Source: Micromonospora chokoriensis
GTDB taxonomy: Bacteria; Actinomycetota; Actinomycetes; Mycobacteriales; Micromonosporaceae
NCBI RefSeq assembly: GCF_000718555.1
Contig: NZ_JOAN01000025.1
Coordinates: 25,547-89,546 of the forward strand
DNA: 64,000 nt
Direction: 5' to 3'
The position numbers and the translations under genes are program-made. The notes under the pieces are model-generated. The model ran no database searches. It was not told where the DNA came from and saw nothing but the letters and a program-made list of their open reading frames with translations. Below, piece after piece: positions 18,221-25,878 of the stretch (positions are counted from its first letter, which is position 1; every line of letters begins with the position of its first letter).

Positions 18221-18777
18221 CCAACGCGGGGCACCGACTGCTGTGGACAATCGTCGCGCTGCTGCTGATAGCGGTCGGCGCGGCGGCGCTGGCGGCCAGT
18301 CTCGGCGCGCTGCCCGGCGCTGACCCGGCTGCGGTGCTGCTCAGCGCCGACCTGGTGGACCGGTGGCGGATGGCCGCGCCGTGGAGCACCCTGGCCGCAG
18401 CGGTCGCCGGGGCGCTGTTCGCTCTGGCCGGGCAGCGCCTGCTGGTCCGGGAAGCGCGGGGCCCCGGCGGTACGCTGCGCGGCACCCTGAGCCACCCCGG
18501 ACGCCGACCGGGCCGGACCCGGCTGGCCGCCGACGTACTCGCCGACGCGCTGGTGCGCGACCTGACCGGCAACCCCGGCGTACGGCGGGCCCGCGTGGTG
18601 CTGACCGGCCCGCCACCGCACCCCGACCTGTGGATCCGGGTCGACCTCACGGCCGACGCGCCAGCCGCCGGCGTACGCGAGCACGTCCGCGCCGCGGTCC
18701 GCCGATTCGCGGCGACGACCGACTGCCAGCCCGCGCACCTCGACGTCACCGCCCGGATCGAGCCCAGCCGTCCCTGA
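18217..18777 (+). CDS. AmaP-like membrane anchor of Asp23 operon
   Basis: The 186-residue protein has two membrane helices (about 7-33 and 55-73) separated by a short loop, then a C-terminal domain with LADALVRDLTGNPGVRRARV and a late AVRRFAATTDC helix. This is the layout of alkaline shock response membrane anchor proteins, which tether Asp23. The real start is the ATG at 18217, overlapping the previous stop; the longer open frame upstream is antisense-like sequence inside the preceding gene. It is the last gene of the unit. Confidence 0.7.
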   Translation: MTNAGHRLLWTIVALLLIAVGAAALAASLGALPGADPAAVLLSADLVDRWRMAAPWSTLAAAVAGALFALAGQRLLVREARGPGGTLRGTLSHPGRRPGRTRLAADVLADALVRDLTGNPGVRRARVVLTGPPPHPDLWIRVDLTADAPAAGVREHVRAAVRRFAATTDCQPAHLDVTARIEPSRP

Positions 18778-18788
18778 CCCCGACGGGC

Positions 18789-19730
18789 TCAGCCATCGGT
18801 TCGGCGGCGAGCGGCCAGGGTGCTGGCACCGATGGAGACCGCCAGGGTCAGCACCACCACGGCGAGGGTCAACCAGACCGGCAGCTTGCCCACCGGCGTC
18901 TCGGCGAGGATCAGCTTGAGCCCGGCGAAGGCCAGCAGCAGCGCGAGCCCGTACCGCAGGTAGCCGAAGTGTCGCAGCAGGCCGGCGAGGCAGAAGTAGA
19001 GGCTGCGCAGCCCCAGGACGGCGAACGCGGTGGCCGTCCACACCAGGAAGGTGTTGGTGGTGATGGCGAGGATCGCCGCCACCGAGTCGATGGCGAAGAC
19101 CACATCGGTGGCCTCGATGGCGACGAGCGCCACCAGCAGGAGCGTCGCCACGCGCCGGTCGGCCACCCGGGCGGTGAACCGGTCGCCGTGGTAGCGGGCG
19201 TCGGTGGGGACCAGCCGCCGGAACAGGCGGACCACGACGTTGCGTTCCGGGTCGACGTCGGGCTTCCCGCGTACGGCCAGCCGCCAGCCGGTCCAGATCA
19301 GGAACCCACCCAGCACGAACCCGGCCCAGGTGAGCCGGTCCAGCAGCTCGGCGCCGGCGAAGATGAACAGCAGCCGGAAGACGAGCGCCCCCACGACGCC
19401 CCAGAACAGCACCTTGTGCTGGTATCCCGGCGGCACCTGGAAATAGCCGAAGAGCAGCGCGAAGACGAACACGTTGTCCACCGAGAGCGCCTTCTCCAGC
19501 AGGTAGCCAGAGAAGTACGCGATGGCCGGGTCACCGCCGAGGCCCCACCAGACGACCAGCCCGAACAGCAGGCCCGCGCCGATCCAGATGGCGCTCCACA
19601 GCAGCGCCTCGCGTAGCTCGATGACGTGGTTGTCCCGGTGCAGGAGCACATCCACGGCGAGCATCACCGCGATCACCGCGCCGACCGCCGCCCAGGCCCA
19701 CAGCGGCACCGTGACCGTCGCCTCAGCCAC
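18789..19730 (-). CDS. TerC/Alx family integral membrane protein
   Basis: The 313-residue protein has about eight to nine membrane helices with the TerC signature segments SVDNVFVFALLFGYF and VVFAIDSVAAILAIT, which carry the conserved aspartates thought to bind metal. A cytoplasmic loop with RLVPTDARYHGDRF separates the halves. TerC/Alx proteins are associated with Mn2+ export and metalation of exported enzymes, and with tellurite resistance. GTG at 19730 was preferred over ATG at 19745 because GGAGGG lies about six bases upstream of the GTG. An 11-bp inverted repeat lies in its leader. Confidence 0.88.
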   Translation of the reverse strand: MAEATVTVPLWAWAAVGAVIAVMLAVDVLLHRDNHVIELREALLWSAIWIGAGLLFGLVVWWGLGGDPAIAYFSGYLLEKALSVDNVFVFALLFGYFQVPPGYQHKVLFWGVVGALVFRLLFIFAGAELLDRLTWAGFVLGGFLIWTGWRLAVRGKPDVDPERNVVVRLFRRLVPTDARYHGDRFTARVADRRVATLLLVALVAIEATDVVFAIDSVAAILAITTNTFLVWTATAFAVLGLRSLYFCLAGLLRHFGYLRYGLALLLAFAGLKLILAETPVGKLPVWLTLAVVVLTLAVSIGASTLAARRRTDG

Positions 19731-19775
19731 CGACGCCCTCCGCATCGACCGCGGTGCACCGCCCGTTACCAGGCC

Positions 19776-19811
19776 GGCCGGCCGTTTCCGAGCCTAGGTG
19801 AACGGCCGGCC
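19776..19811. promoter_or_regulatory. Inverted repeat in terC leader
   Basis: Perfect 11-bp arms GGCCGGCCGTT and AACGGCCGGCC are separated by 14 bases, 46 bases before the TerC start. It could be an attenuator in the leader RNA or an operator shared with the divergent DoxX-like gene. It does not match the yybP-ykoY Mn riboswitch as far as I can see. Confidence 0.4.
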
Positions 19812-20034
19812 CCGCATCGGCGGTCCAACGAAGTCGGATCGGCCGTTCTCGTGGCCGGTCCCGGACGGGGGCGGCCGGGGTTCGACCGTCGTCAGGGTCG
19901 CCGGACCGGACCCGAGGGGGTCGAACGTCCCGGGCCCTTGCGGTCTGTCGGCCCTGCCGCCGAGCACGCCGTGGGCGTCCACTGGAGATGCCACCGGGAA
20001 GCGCGGTGCGAAGCTGAGAAGGGACGTGGAGACC

Positions 20035-20583
20035 ATGACCGCGACGATCGAGCAGGTCACCGCCGAGAACACCGCTCCGAAGGCCCGTACCGCTCACCAG
20101 CGGGCCGTACGGTACATCCTGGCCGGCACCCGGCTGGCACTCGGCTGGATCTTCCTCTGGGCCTTCGTCGACAAGATGTTCGGCCTCGGGATGGCCACCG
20201 AGTCGAAGAACGCCTGGATCAACGGGGGCAGCCCCACCAAGGGATTCCTGACCTTCGGCGTGACCGGGCCGTTCAAGGATCTCTACACCGGGATCGCCGG
20301 TGCCGCCTGGGCGGACTGGCTCTTCATGGCCGGCCTGGCCGGGATCGGTGTCGCCCTGCTGCTCGGCATCGGCATGCGGGTCGCCGCCGTGGCCGGTGGG
20401 CTGCTGCTGGTCATGATGTGGACCGCCGTCCTGCCTCCCGAGAACAACCCCTTCATGGACGACCACCTGATCTACGCCGCGGTGCTGGCGGTCCTGGCAC
20501 TGGTCAACGCCGGCGACACCTGGGGCCTCGGCCGGGCCTGGGCGGCGCTGCCGATCGTCCGGCGGATGCCCTGGCTCCGTTGA
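20035..20583 (+). CDS. DoxX-like membrane protein
   Basis: The 182-residue protein has a soluble N-terminus, then YILAGTRLALGWIFLWAFVDKMFGLG as the first helix, a loop with SPTKGFL and GPFKDLY, and three more helices, ending in a soluble tail. The first helix and four-helix topology match DoxX/DoxD-related (thiosulfate:quinone oxidoreductase subunit-like) proteins. No catalytic partner gene adjoins, so enzymatic activity is not supported. The ATG at 20035 was chosen from the start of MTATIEQ; a GGAG element sits close upstream. A terminator follows. Confidence 0.7.
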   Translation: MTATIEQVTAENTAPKARTAHQRAVRYILAGTRLALGWIFLWAFVDKMFGLGMATESKNAWINGGSPTKGFLTFGVTGPFKDLYTGIAGAAWADWLFMAGLAGIGVALLLGIGMRVAAVAGGLLLVMMWTAVLPPENNPFMDDHLIYAAVLAVLALVNAGDTWGLGRAWAALPIVRRMPWLR

Positions 20584-20600
20584 ACCACCGCACACCCCTC

Positions 20601-20632
20601 GGCGGGCGTCACCAGCACCGGTGGCGCCCGCC
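20601..20632 (+). terminator. Terminator after the DoxX-like gene
   Basis: Thirteen-base arms (20601-20613 and 20620-20632) pair apart from one T-G wobble, with a 6-nt loop, 17 bases after the stop. Confidence 0.7.
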
Positions 20633-20800
20633 ACACAGTCGTCCCACCGCCCGGGTCCGGAGCGCCACGGGAGCGTCGGTGCAGGATCGGCGTGTGGCGA
20701 CGGCGAGGCAGGTGGCGGGTCCGCCGCACATCGGTGAGGTGTGATCCGGCAGGATCGACGGTGACCGGACACATCACCCAACACGGCAGGAGATCCCCGC

Positions 20801-21193
20801 ATGACTCAGGCAGCAGGCGCCCAGTCGGGCAAGCCCGAGGTTGGTCCGATCGAGGGTGCACCGCCGGCCGACCTCGTGATCGAGGACATCACCGTGGGCG
20901 ACGGCCCGCAGGCCGAGCCGGGCCAGCTGGTCAGCGTGCACTACGTCGGCGTGTCGCACTCCACCGGCGGCGAGTTCGACTCGTCCTGGAACCGGGGCGA
21001 GGCGTTCGACTTTCCGCTCGGCGGCGGTCAGGTCATCGCCGGGTGGGACCAGGGCGTCGCGGGCATGCGAGTCGGCGGCCGTCGCCGTCTGACCATCCCG
21101 CCGCACCTGGGTTACGGCAACCGTGGCGCCGGCGGCGTCATCAAGCCGGGCGAGACGCTGGTCTTCGTCGTCGACCTGCTCGGCGTGAGCTGA
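20801..21193 (+). CDS. FKBP-type peptidyl-prolyl isomerase
   Basis: The 130-residue protein is a single FKBP domain: VSVHYVGVSHSTGGEFDSSW, FPLGGGQVIAGWDQGVAGM, GGRRRLTIPPHLGYG and ETLVFVVDLLGV contain the family's aromatic and hydrophobic active-site positions (Y, F, D, W, Y, F). It has no signal peptide, so it acts as a cytosolic folding catalyst. GGAG precedes the ATG. It is monocistronic with a hairpin terminator. Confidence 0.93.
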   Translation: MTQAAGAQSGKPEVGPIEGAPPADLVIEDITVGDGPQAEPGQLVSVHYVGVSHSTGGEFDSSWNRGEAFDFPLGGGQVIAGWDQGVAGMRVGGRRRLTIPPHLGYGNRGAGGVIKPGETLVFVVDLLGVS

Positions 21194-21202
21194 CCGACTG
21201 TC

Positions 21203-21230
21203 GGGGTCGCCGGCTCACGCCGGCGGCCCC
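21203..21230 (+). terminator. Terminator after FKBP gene
   Basis: Twelve-base arms (21203-21214 and 21219-21230) around a TCAC loop pair with one T-G wobble, just past the FKBP stop and before the convergent STAS gene. Confidence 0.7.
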
Positions 21231-21259
21231 GCGCCGCGCCAGGGTCCCCTCGGGCGGGG

Positions 21260-21646
21260 TCAGGCGGCCAGTTGCAGGTCTGTGGTCGCGGCCACCGGAC
21301 GACGTGCGGCCTCGATCGCCGAGGCCGGCTCCAGAATCGGCATCACCCGGTGCAGACCGCTGACGCGCAGCACCCGTGCCACCACCGGGCTCGGGTCGAC
21401 CAGGACCAGCTCGCCACCGCGGGCCCGCACCCGCAGGAACGCGGCGAGCAGCGCACGGACGCCAGCGGCGGAGAGCAACCGCAGCTCGGACAACTCCAGG
21501 TGGAGCACCGGGCGGGCCGGCGCGGACCACAGCGCGGACCGGAACGCGGCCACCGTGGCGATGTCGACCTCGCCGGCCACCCGCATGAGGACCGTCTGGT
21601 CACCCACACTGACCTGCACGTCGAGCCGGTCGCTGTGCTCTTCCAT
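21260..21646 (-). CDS. STAS-domain anti-anti-sigma factor
   Basis: The 128-residue protein is a single STAS domain: an N-terminal beta sheet with TVLMRVAGEVDIATV, then HLELSELRLLSAAGVRALL, where Ser59 is in the usual phosphorylation position. Such proteins bind anti-sigma kinases and so free a stress sigma factor. No kinase or sigma gene adjoins. The start could be ATG 21646 or GTG 21676; an AGGGG element favours the latter, the fold boundary the former. An extra Ala/Thr-rich tail of about 20 residues follows the domain. Confidence 0.85.
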   Translation of the reverse strand: MEEHSDRLDVQVSVGDQTVLMRVAGEVDIATVAAFRSALWSAPARPVLHLELSELRLLSAAGVRALLAAFLRVRARGGELVLVDPSPVVARVLRVSGLHRVMPILEPASAIEAARRPVAATTDLQLAA

Positions 21647-21885
21647 GTGCAGAAATCTAGCCGCCACCACCGACACTTTCGCCCCTTGAGGGGAGTGATT
21701 CCGGGTACGCCCAGGGGCATACCCCGAGGTCCCTCGCCTCCCTCTCGGGGTGGAGTCGGGGCAGTCCTCCCCTCCGGTCGCGGAGGTCGGGACAGCCGGG
21801 TCGATCCCCCGCTGATCACGGCCGCCGGCTCGCCGCGCGGACGAGGAACCCGAGGGTCGACCGACACCGGGTGGAGAATAGGTCG

Positions 21886-22902
21886 ATGCTGATCCCCCGA
21901 CCCCGGCCGCCCCGGCTGATCCGTCCCGTCCGCGAGCCGGCGACCAGCCCTCCGGCGCTGGCCGGGGCGTGGGCCCCCACCGACCGCCGGCTCGACCACG
22001 CCGAATTGCTGCCCCTCCCCGAGGGTGCCGTCGGCCCCGAGGATGTGCTGGTCGACGCCGGCGGGCGGGTGATCAGTGGCGACGAGGACGGTCGGCTCTG
22101 GTGGTGGCCGGTCGACGCGTCAGCCGGCACCCGACCCCAGTTGCTGGCCGAGACCGGTGGCCGCCCGCTCGGCATCGAGCTGGACCCGTCCGGCGAGGCG
22201 CTGGTGGTCTGCGACGCGTACCGCGGGTTGCTGCGGGTCACGCCCGACGGCAATGTACGCGAACTGACCGGGACGGCACCCCCGGTGCATCTGGCCAACA
22301 ACGCGACGGTGAGCCGCGACGGCACCATCTACTTCACCGACAGCTCCGACCGGTTTCCGGTCTCGCACTGGAAGCGGGACCTGCTGGAGCACCGCCCCAA
22401 CGGTCGGGTGCTGGCCCACCATCCGGGCAGCGGCCGCATCGAGGTGGTGACCGACGGGCTGTACTTCCCCAACGGGATCGCGCTGACCCCGGACGAGTCG
22501 GCGCTGATGCTCGTGGAGACCAGCACCCACCGCCTGCTGCGCGTCGAGCTGAGCGGCGGTGTGCGGGTCCTCGCGGACCTGCCCGCGTACCCGGACAATC
22601 TCGCTTCGGTCGGCGACGGAACGTACTGGATCGCGCTGCCCAGCCCACGGGTGCCGATCGCCGAGCGGTTGCTGCCCCATCCGCGGCTGCGTCAGATCGC
22701 CGCGCTGCTGCCCGACGCGATGCAGCCGCAGCCACGCCGCTACGGGCTGGTCGCGCTTGTCGACGGCACGGGCACGGTCCGTCGGACGCTGCACGGTCCG
22801 AACGGGCACTACTCGATGATCACTGGGGTACGCCAGCACGGAGAGCAACTCTGGCTGGGCAGCCTGACCGGGGCCGGAGTGGCCCGCGTACCTCTGGGGT
22901 GA
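21886..22902 (+). CDS. SMP-30/gluconolactonase/strictosidine synthase-like beta-propeller
   Basis: The 338-residue protein is a six-bladed beta-propeller of the SMP-30/strictosidine synthase class. Diagnostic segments are PEDVLVDAGGRVISGDEDG, GIELDPSGEALVVCDAYRGL, LANNATVSRDGTIYFTDSS, FPNGIALTPDESALMLVET and YPDNLASVGDGTYWIALPS. The conserved N and D residues would bind Ca2+ in a lactonase active site. No signal peptide is seen. The ATG at 21886 follows a GGAG/AGG stretch. Substrate is unknown. Confidence 0.85.
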   Translation: MLIPRPRPPRLIRPVREPATSPPALAGAWAPTDRRLDHAELLPLPEGAVGPEDVLVDAGGRVISGDEDGRLWWWPVDASAGTRPQLLAETGGRPLGIELDPSGEALVVCDAYRGLLRVTPDGNVRELTGTAPPVHLANNATVSRDGTIYFTDSSDRFPVSHWKRDLLEHRPNGRVLAHHPGSGRIEVVTDGLYFPNGIALTPDESALMLVETSTHRLLRVELSGGVRVLADLPAYPDNLASVGDGTYWIALPSPRVPIAERLLPHPRLRQIAALLPDAMQPQPRRYGLVALVDGTGTVRRTLHGPNGHYSMITGVRQHGEQLWLGSLTGAGVARVPLG

Positions 22903-22936
22903 ATGCCCGGCCGCGACCCGCTTGTGTGCCGCGACC

Positions 22937-22967
22937 GGGCCGGTCCGCCGTTGTGGCGGGCCGGCCC
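22937..22967. terminator. Bidirectional terminator
   Basis: Thirteen-base arms around a 5-nt loop, with one G-T pair, lie between the convergent propeller and L,D-transpeptidase genes. Confidence 0.7.
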
Positions 22968-22988
22968 TGAGCTGCCGACGGCGGTGGT

Positions 22989-24257
22989 TCAGCGGCCGCT
23001 GACCGAGGGCGCCGGGGCGGGCGATCCGCCGGCCACCGCGCCCGGGTGCGCCGGGGCGACCGGGGCGGGCTTGAGCCCGGGCGGCACCGGCAGGGCGCTG
23101 CCCTTGGCGAACTCGTCCCAGCTCACGTTCCACGCGGTCCAGCCGTTGCCCGGTTGTAGGTCCACCTCGGTGCCCTTGACGGTGACCAGGTCACCGACCT
23201 GCGTCACCCCCATCAACCAGTCGGCCGCGGTGGCGGAGACGTTCGCGCAACCGTGCGAGACGTTGGTGTTGCCCTGGTCCCCTTCCGACCAGGGGGCGGA
23301 GTGGATGAACTCGCCGCCCCAGGTGTAGCGCTGGGCGTCGTCGACGTCGACCACGTAGCCCCCGTTCGGCTCGCCCCGGGTGTCGAAGGTGACCCGCTCG
23401 TGCTTCTCCATGATCACCATCTTGCCGCTGGAACTCGGCGTGCTCGGCTTGCCCAGGCTGACCGGGATCCGGCGGATCTGCTTGCCGTCGCGCAGTACGG
23501 TCATCTGCTTGGTCGCGTTGTCGATCTCCAGCGAGACCTGTCGTCCGATCTTGGAGGTTGCCCGCCGCTCGGCGTCGCCGACCTTGTCCTTTCCGATCGG
23601 CAGACCCTCCAGACCGGCCCGGACGCTGATGGTGGTCCCCGGCTTCCAGAAATCGGGCGCCCGGTAATAGACCTGACTCCCATCGGCAAGCCACGACCAG
23701 GTGCCCGGCTGCGGTGGATTCGTCTTCACGAACAACCGCCGCTGGACATCCGCTCTGGCCTCTTTCGGAATTCCCGGGTCGAACGCCACCGTTACCGGCA
23801 TTGCCGTGCCGTACGTCCGATTGCCGTTGAAATAGAGGGTGCTGGTGATCTGTGGTTTGGTCGATTTCGCCATCGTGGTGAATGTGGTGGTGCGGGTGGT
23901 GGTGGCACCGGAGTCACCGGTAGCGGTCACCTCGGCGGTGTAGGTCCGTCGCGGTTGCAGCGGAGCGCTCGGCACCCAGCCGGAGCCGTCCTCGCGCGGC
24001 TCGGCGCCGACCTGCTTGCCCTTGTCGTCGGTGAGGCGTACGCCAGTGACCCGCCCACCCTTGACCACGGTGCCCACCTCGGCGCTGACCGGGACGTCCC
24101 GGGCCTTGTCCCCCGGCGTCACGGCGAGCTCCAGCGGGGCGGCGTGCTTCTTGGCCGAGCCGGTCGCCGACTCCCGGCCGGCGGTGCACCCACCCAGGAC
24201 GAGTGGTGCGGCTGCGATGGTTACCGCCAACAGCGTCAATCGCCGCCTAGACGTCAT
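22989..24257 (-). CDS. L,D-transpeptidase lipoprotein
   Basis: The 422-residue protein has a lipoprotein signal (LVLGGC, Cys24), two Ig-like domains (about 45-130 and 135-235) and a C-terminal YkuD catalytic domain with HSAPWSEGDQGNTNVSHGC, in which the His and the SHGC cysteine form the active site. It should make 3-3 cross-links in peptidoglycan on the outer face of the membrane. The domain order resembles mycobacterial LdtMt2-type enzymes. The Pro/Ala-rich tail (about 400-422) is probably disordered. ATG 24257 is the first in-frame codon giving the signal peptide. Confidence 0.92.
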   Translation of the reverse strand: MTSRRRLTLLAVTIAAAPLVLGGCTAGRESATGSAKKHAAPLELAVTPGDKARDVPVSAEVGTVVKGGRVTGVRLTDDKGKQVGAEPREDGSGWVPSAPLQPRRTYTAEVTATGDSGATTTRTTTFTTMAKSTKPQITSTLYFNGNRTYGTAMPVTVAFDPGIPKEARADVQRRLFVKTNPPQPGTWSWLADGSQVYYRAPDFWKPGTTISVRAGLEGLPIGKDKVGDAERRATSKIGRQVSLEIDNATKQMTVLRDGKQIRRIPVSLGKPSTPSSSGKMVIMEKHERVTFDTRGEPNGGYVVDVDDAQRYTWGGEFIHSAPWSEGDQGNTNVSHGCANVSATAADWLMGVTQVGDLVTVKGTEVDLQPGNGWTAWNVSWDEFAKGSALPVPPGLKPAPVAPAHPGAVAGGSPAPAPSVSGR

Positions 24258-24884
24258 GTTGAGTCCCCCCGTTTTCGACTACCCTCCGCCACATTCTGAC
24301 CTGCACCCGACAGGAGTATCCGCAGTATTCAGAAATAATCGTCAGCGCATTTACCGACGCATTTTCCGACAATGTTCCAGTTGGCGGAACAGGGGCTCAA
24401 CCGACCTCTGTCATGCGTTTCGCTCCGCTTGAGCGACGCAATACCGACTGTCCGAATGACAGGCATGCGCTCGGCCATGATCGTGCTCGATCACGGCCGG
24501 GCGCGGGGCGGGCCTGGGCGGTGGGTGTGGGCGGTGCGCGGCGGGGTGGGCACGGAAGTGGAAGGTCAGGCCCGGTGGCGCATGTCGGGAGCCGACTTTT
24601 GTCATCTGAAGCGAAACTTCTGCCGAACGCGACGAAGCTTTGCCTTCGTCCGGGGGCACGGGTAGGGTCACGATCTAGATAGAGGGTTGCCCATTCGTCG
24701 ATCAACTTGCCGCCACCCCTGCCGGGTCGCCGCGTTCCGCTCCCGATGGGGCCGGGCCGCACCCGCACGCCGTCCCTCACCGTCCAGCCGGAGCCCGCCT
24801 CCGGCCGGTTCGGCGCGCCCGGCAGACGGCAGTCAGGTCGACCGCCGCCGACGGCGTACCAGCCGTCAGGAAGGGACCACCACC
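24258..24884. other. Long intergenic region (627 bp)
   Basis: No credible gene was found between the divergent L,D-transpeptidase and isomerase-like genes. The region is mixed in composition, with an AT-richer half (24300-24480). It contains a perfect 7-bp hairpin (GACGAAG at 24631-24637 and CTTCGTC at 24644-24650) and a nearby GAAG-CGAAA-CTTC dyad (about 24609-24621). These could be operators for the sugar-related operon that follows. A TAGGGT at 24663-24668 could be a -10 element. Confidence 0.4.
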
Positions 24885-25856
24885 ATGGATCAACAACTCA
24901 ACGAACCGGGGCCGACACCGGCGTCCGAGCCGATCAGCCGGCGAGGAATGCTGCGCGCCGCGACCGTCTCCGCCGCCGCAGTCGGCGCCGCCGGTCTGCT
25001 CGCCGGCCCGGCCGCCGCCGCGCCCACCACCGCCGCGCCCGCCGGGCAGGCCCAGGGCCGGCGCCGGGTGCCGGTGGACCGGATCAGCATCCAGCTCTAC
25101 ACGCTGCGTGATCAGTTGGCCGCCGACCTGCCCGGCACCCTGGACGGACTGCGCCGGATCGGCTACCGGCGAGTGGAGCACGCCGGTTTCGTCGGACGCA
25201 CCGCCGCACAGTTCCGGGCCGCGCTCGACGACGCCGGGCTGCGTTCCACCTCCGGGCACGTCGGCATCCCACAGCCTTTCGACGCCGCCACCTGGGAACA
25301 GGCCCTTGCTGACGCCAACGTGGTGGGCTGCAAGAAGATCGTCCACCCGTACTTCGGTCGGGACGCGAGCGGTCAGCCGATCCGGGACCCCGCCGTCTAC
25401 CGGGCCCTGGCCCGGGACCTGAACCGCGCCGGTCGGCTCGCCGAGCGGGCGGGGCTCGACTTCGGCTACCACAACCACCAGCTTGAGTTCGTGCCGCTGA
25501 CCGGCGGTTCGACCGGGTTCGACATCCTCACCGCGCAGACCGATCCCCGGCTGGTCCACTTCGAGCTCGACCTCTACTGGACCTGGCGGGGGGCCCACGA
25601 CCCGGTCGACGTGATCCGGGCCAACCGGGGTCGGATCCGCCAGGTGCACGTCAAGGACCTCGACGTCGAGGGTGGTTTCGCCGACCTCGGCGATGGCCTC
25701 ATCGATTTCGGCCGCATCTTCGCCCACGAGCGGGAGGCCGGCATCGAGGAGTACATCGTGGAGCGTGACGACGCGGGCACCGCGCCGCGCTCCCCCGCCG
25801 ACGCCCTGGACACCGCTCGGGTCGGCTTCGACTATCTCGCTTCACTTCGATACTGA
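24885..25856 (+). CDS. Tat-exported sugar phosphate isomerase/epimerase (TIM-barrel)
   Basis: The 323-residue protein has a twin-arginine signal (SRRGMLRAATVSAAAVGAAGLL with AAAA cleavage region) followed by an AP-endonuclease-2-type TIM barrel. Characteristic elements are ISIQLYTLRD, RIGYRRVEHAGF, FGYHNHQLEF, HFELDLYW and HVKDLDVEGG, whose H, E and D residues form the metal site. Family members isomerise or epimerise keto-sugars; secreted relatives are common beside sugar dehydrogenases. The ATG at 24885 follows an AGGAAGGG SD. It is 22 bases from the following exported dehydrogenase gene, so the two form an operon. Confidence 0.85.
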   Translation: MDQQLNEPGPTPASEPISRRGMLRAATVSAAAVGAAGLLAGPAAAAPTTAAPAGQAQGRRRVPVDRISIQLYTLRDQLAADLPGTLDGLRRIGYRRVEHAGFVGRTAAQFRAALDDAGLRSTSGHVGIPQPFDAATWEQALADANVVGCKKIVHPYFGRDASGQPIRDPAVYRALARDLNRAGRLAERAGLDFGYHNHQLEFVPLTGGSTGFDILTAQTDPRLVHFELDLYWTWRGAHDPVDVIRANRGRIRQVHVKDLDVEGGFADLGDGLIDFGRIFAHEREAGIEEYIVERDDAGTAPRSPADALDTARVGFDYLASLRY

Positions 25857-25878
25857 CACCACTCGGGGGACATACCTG

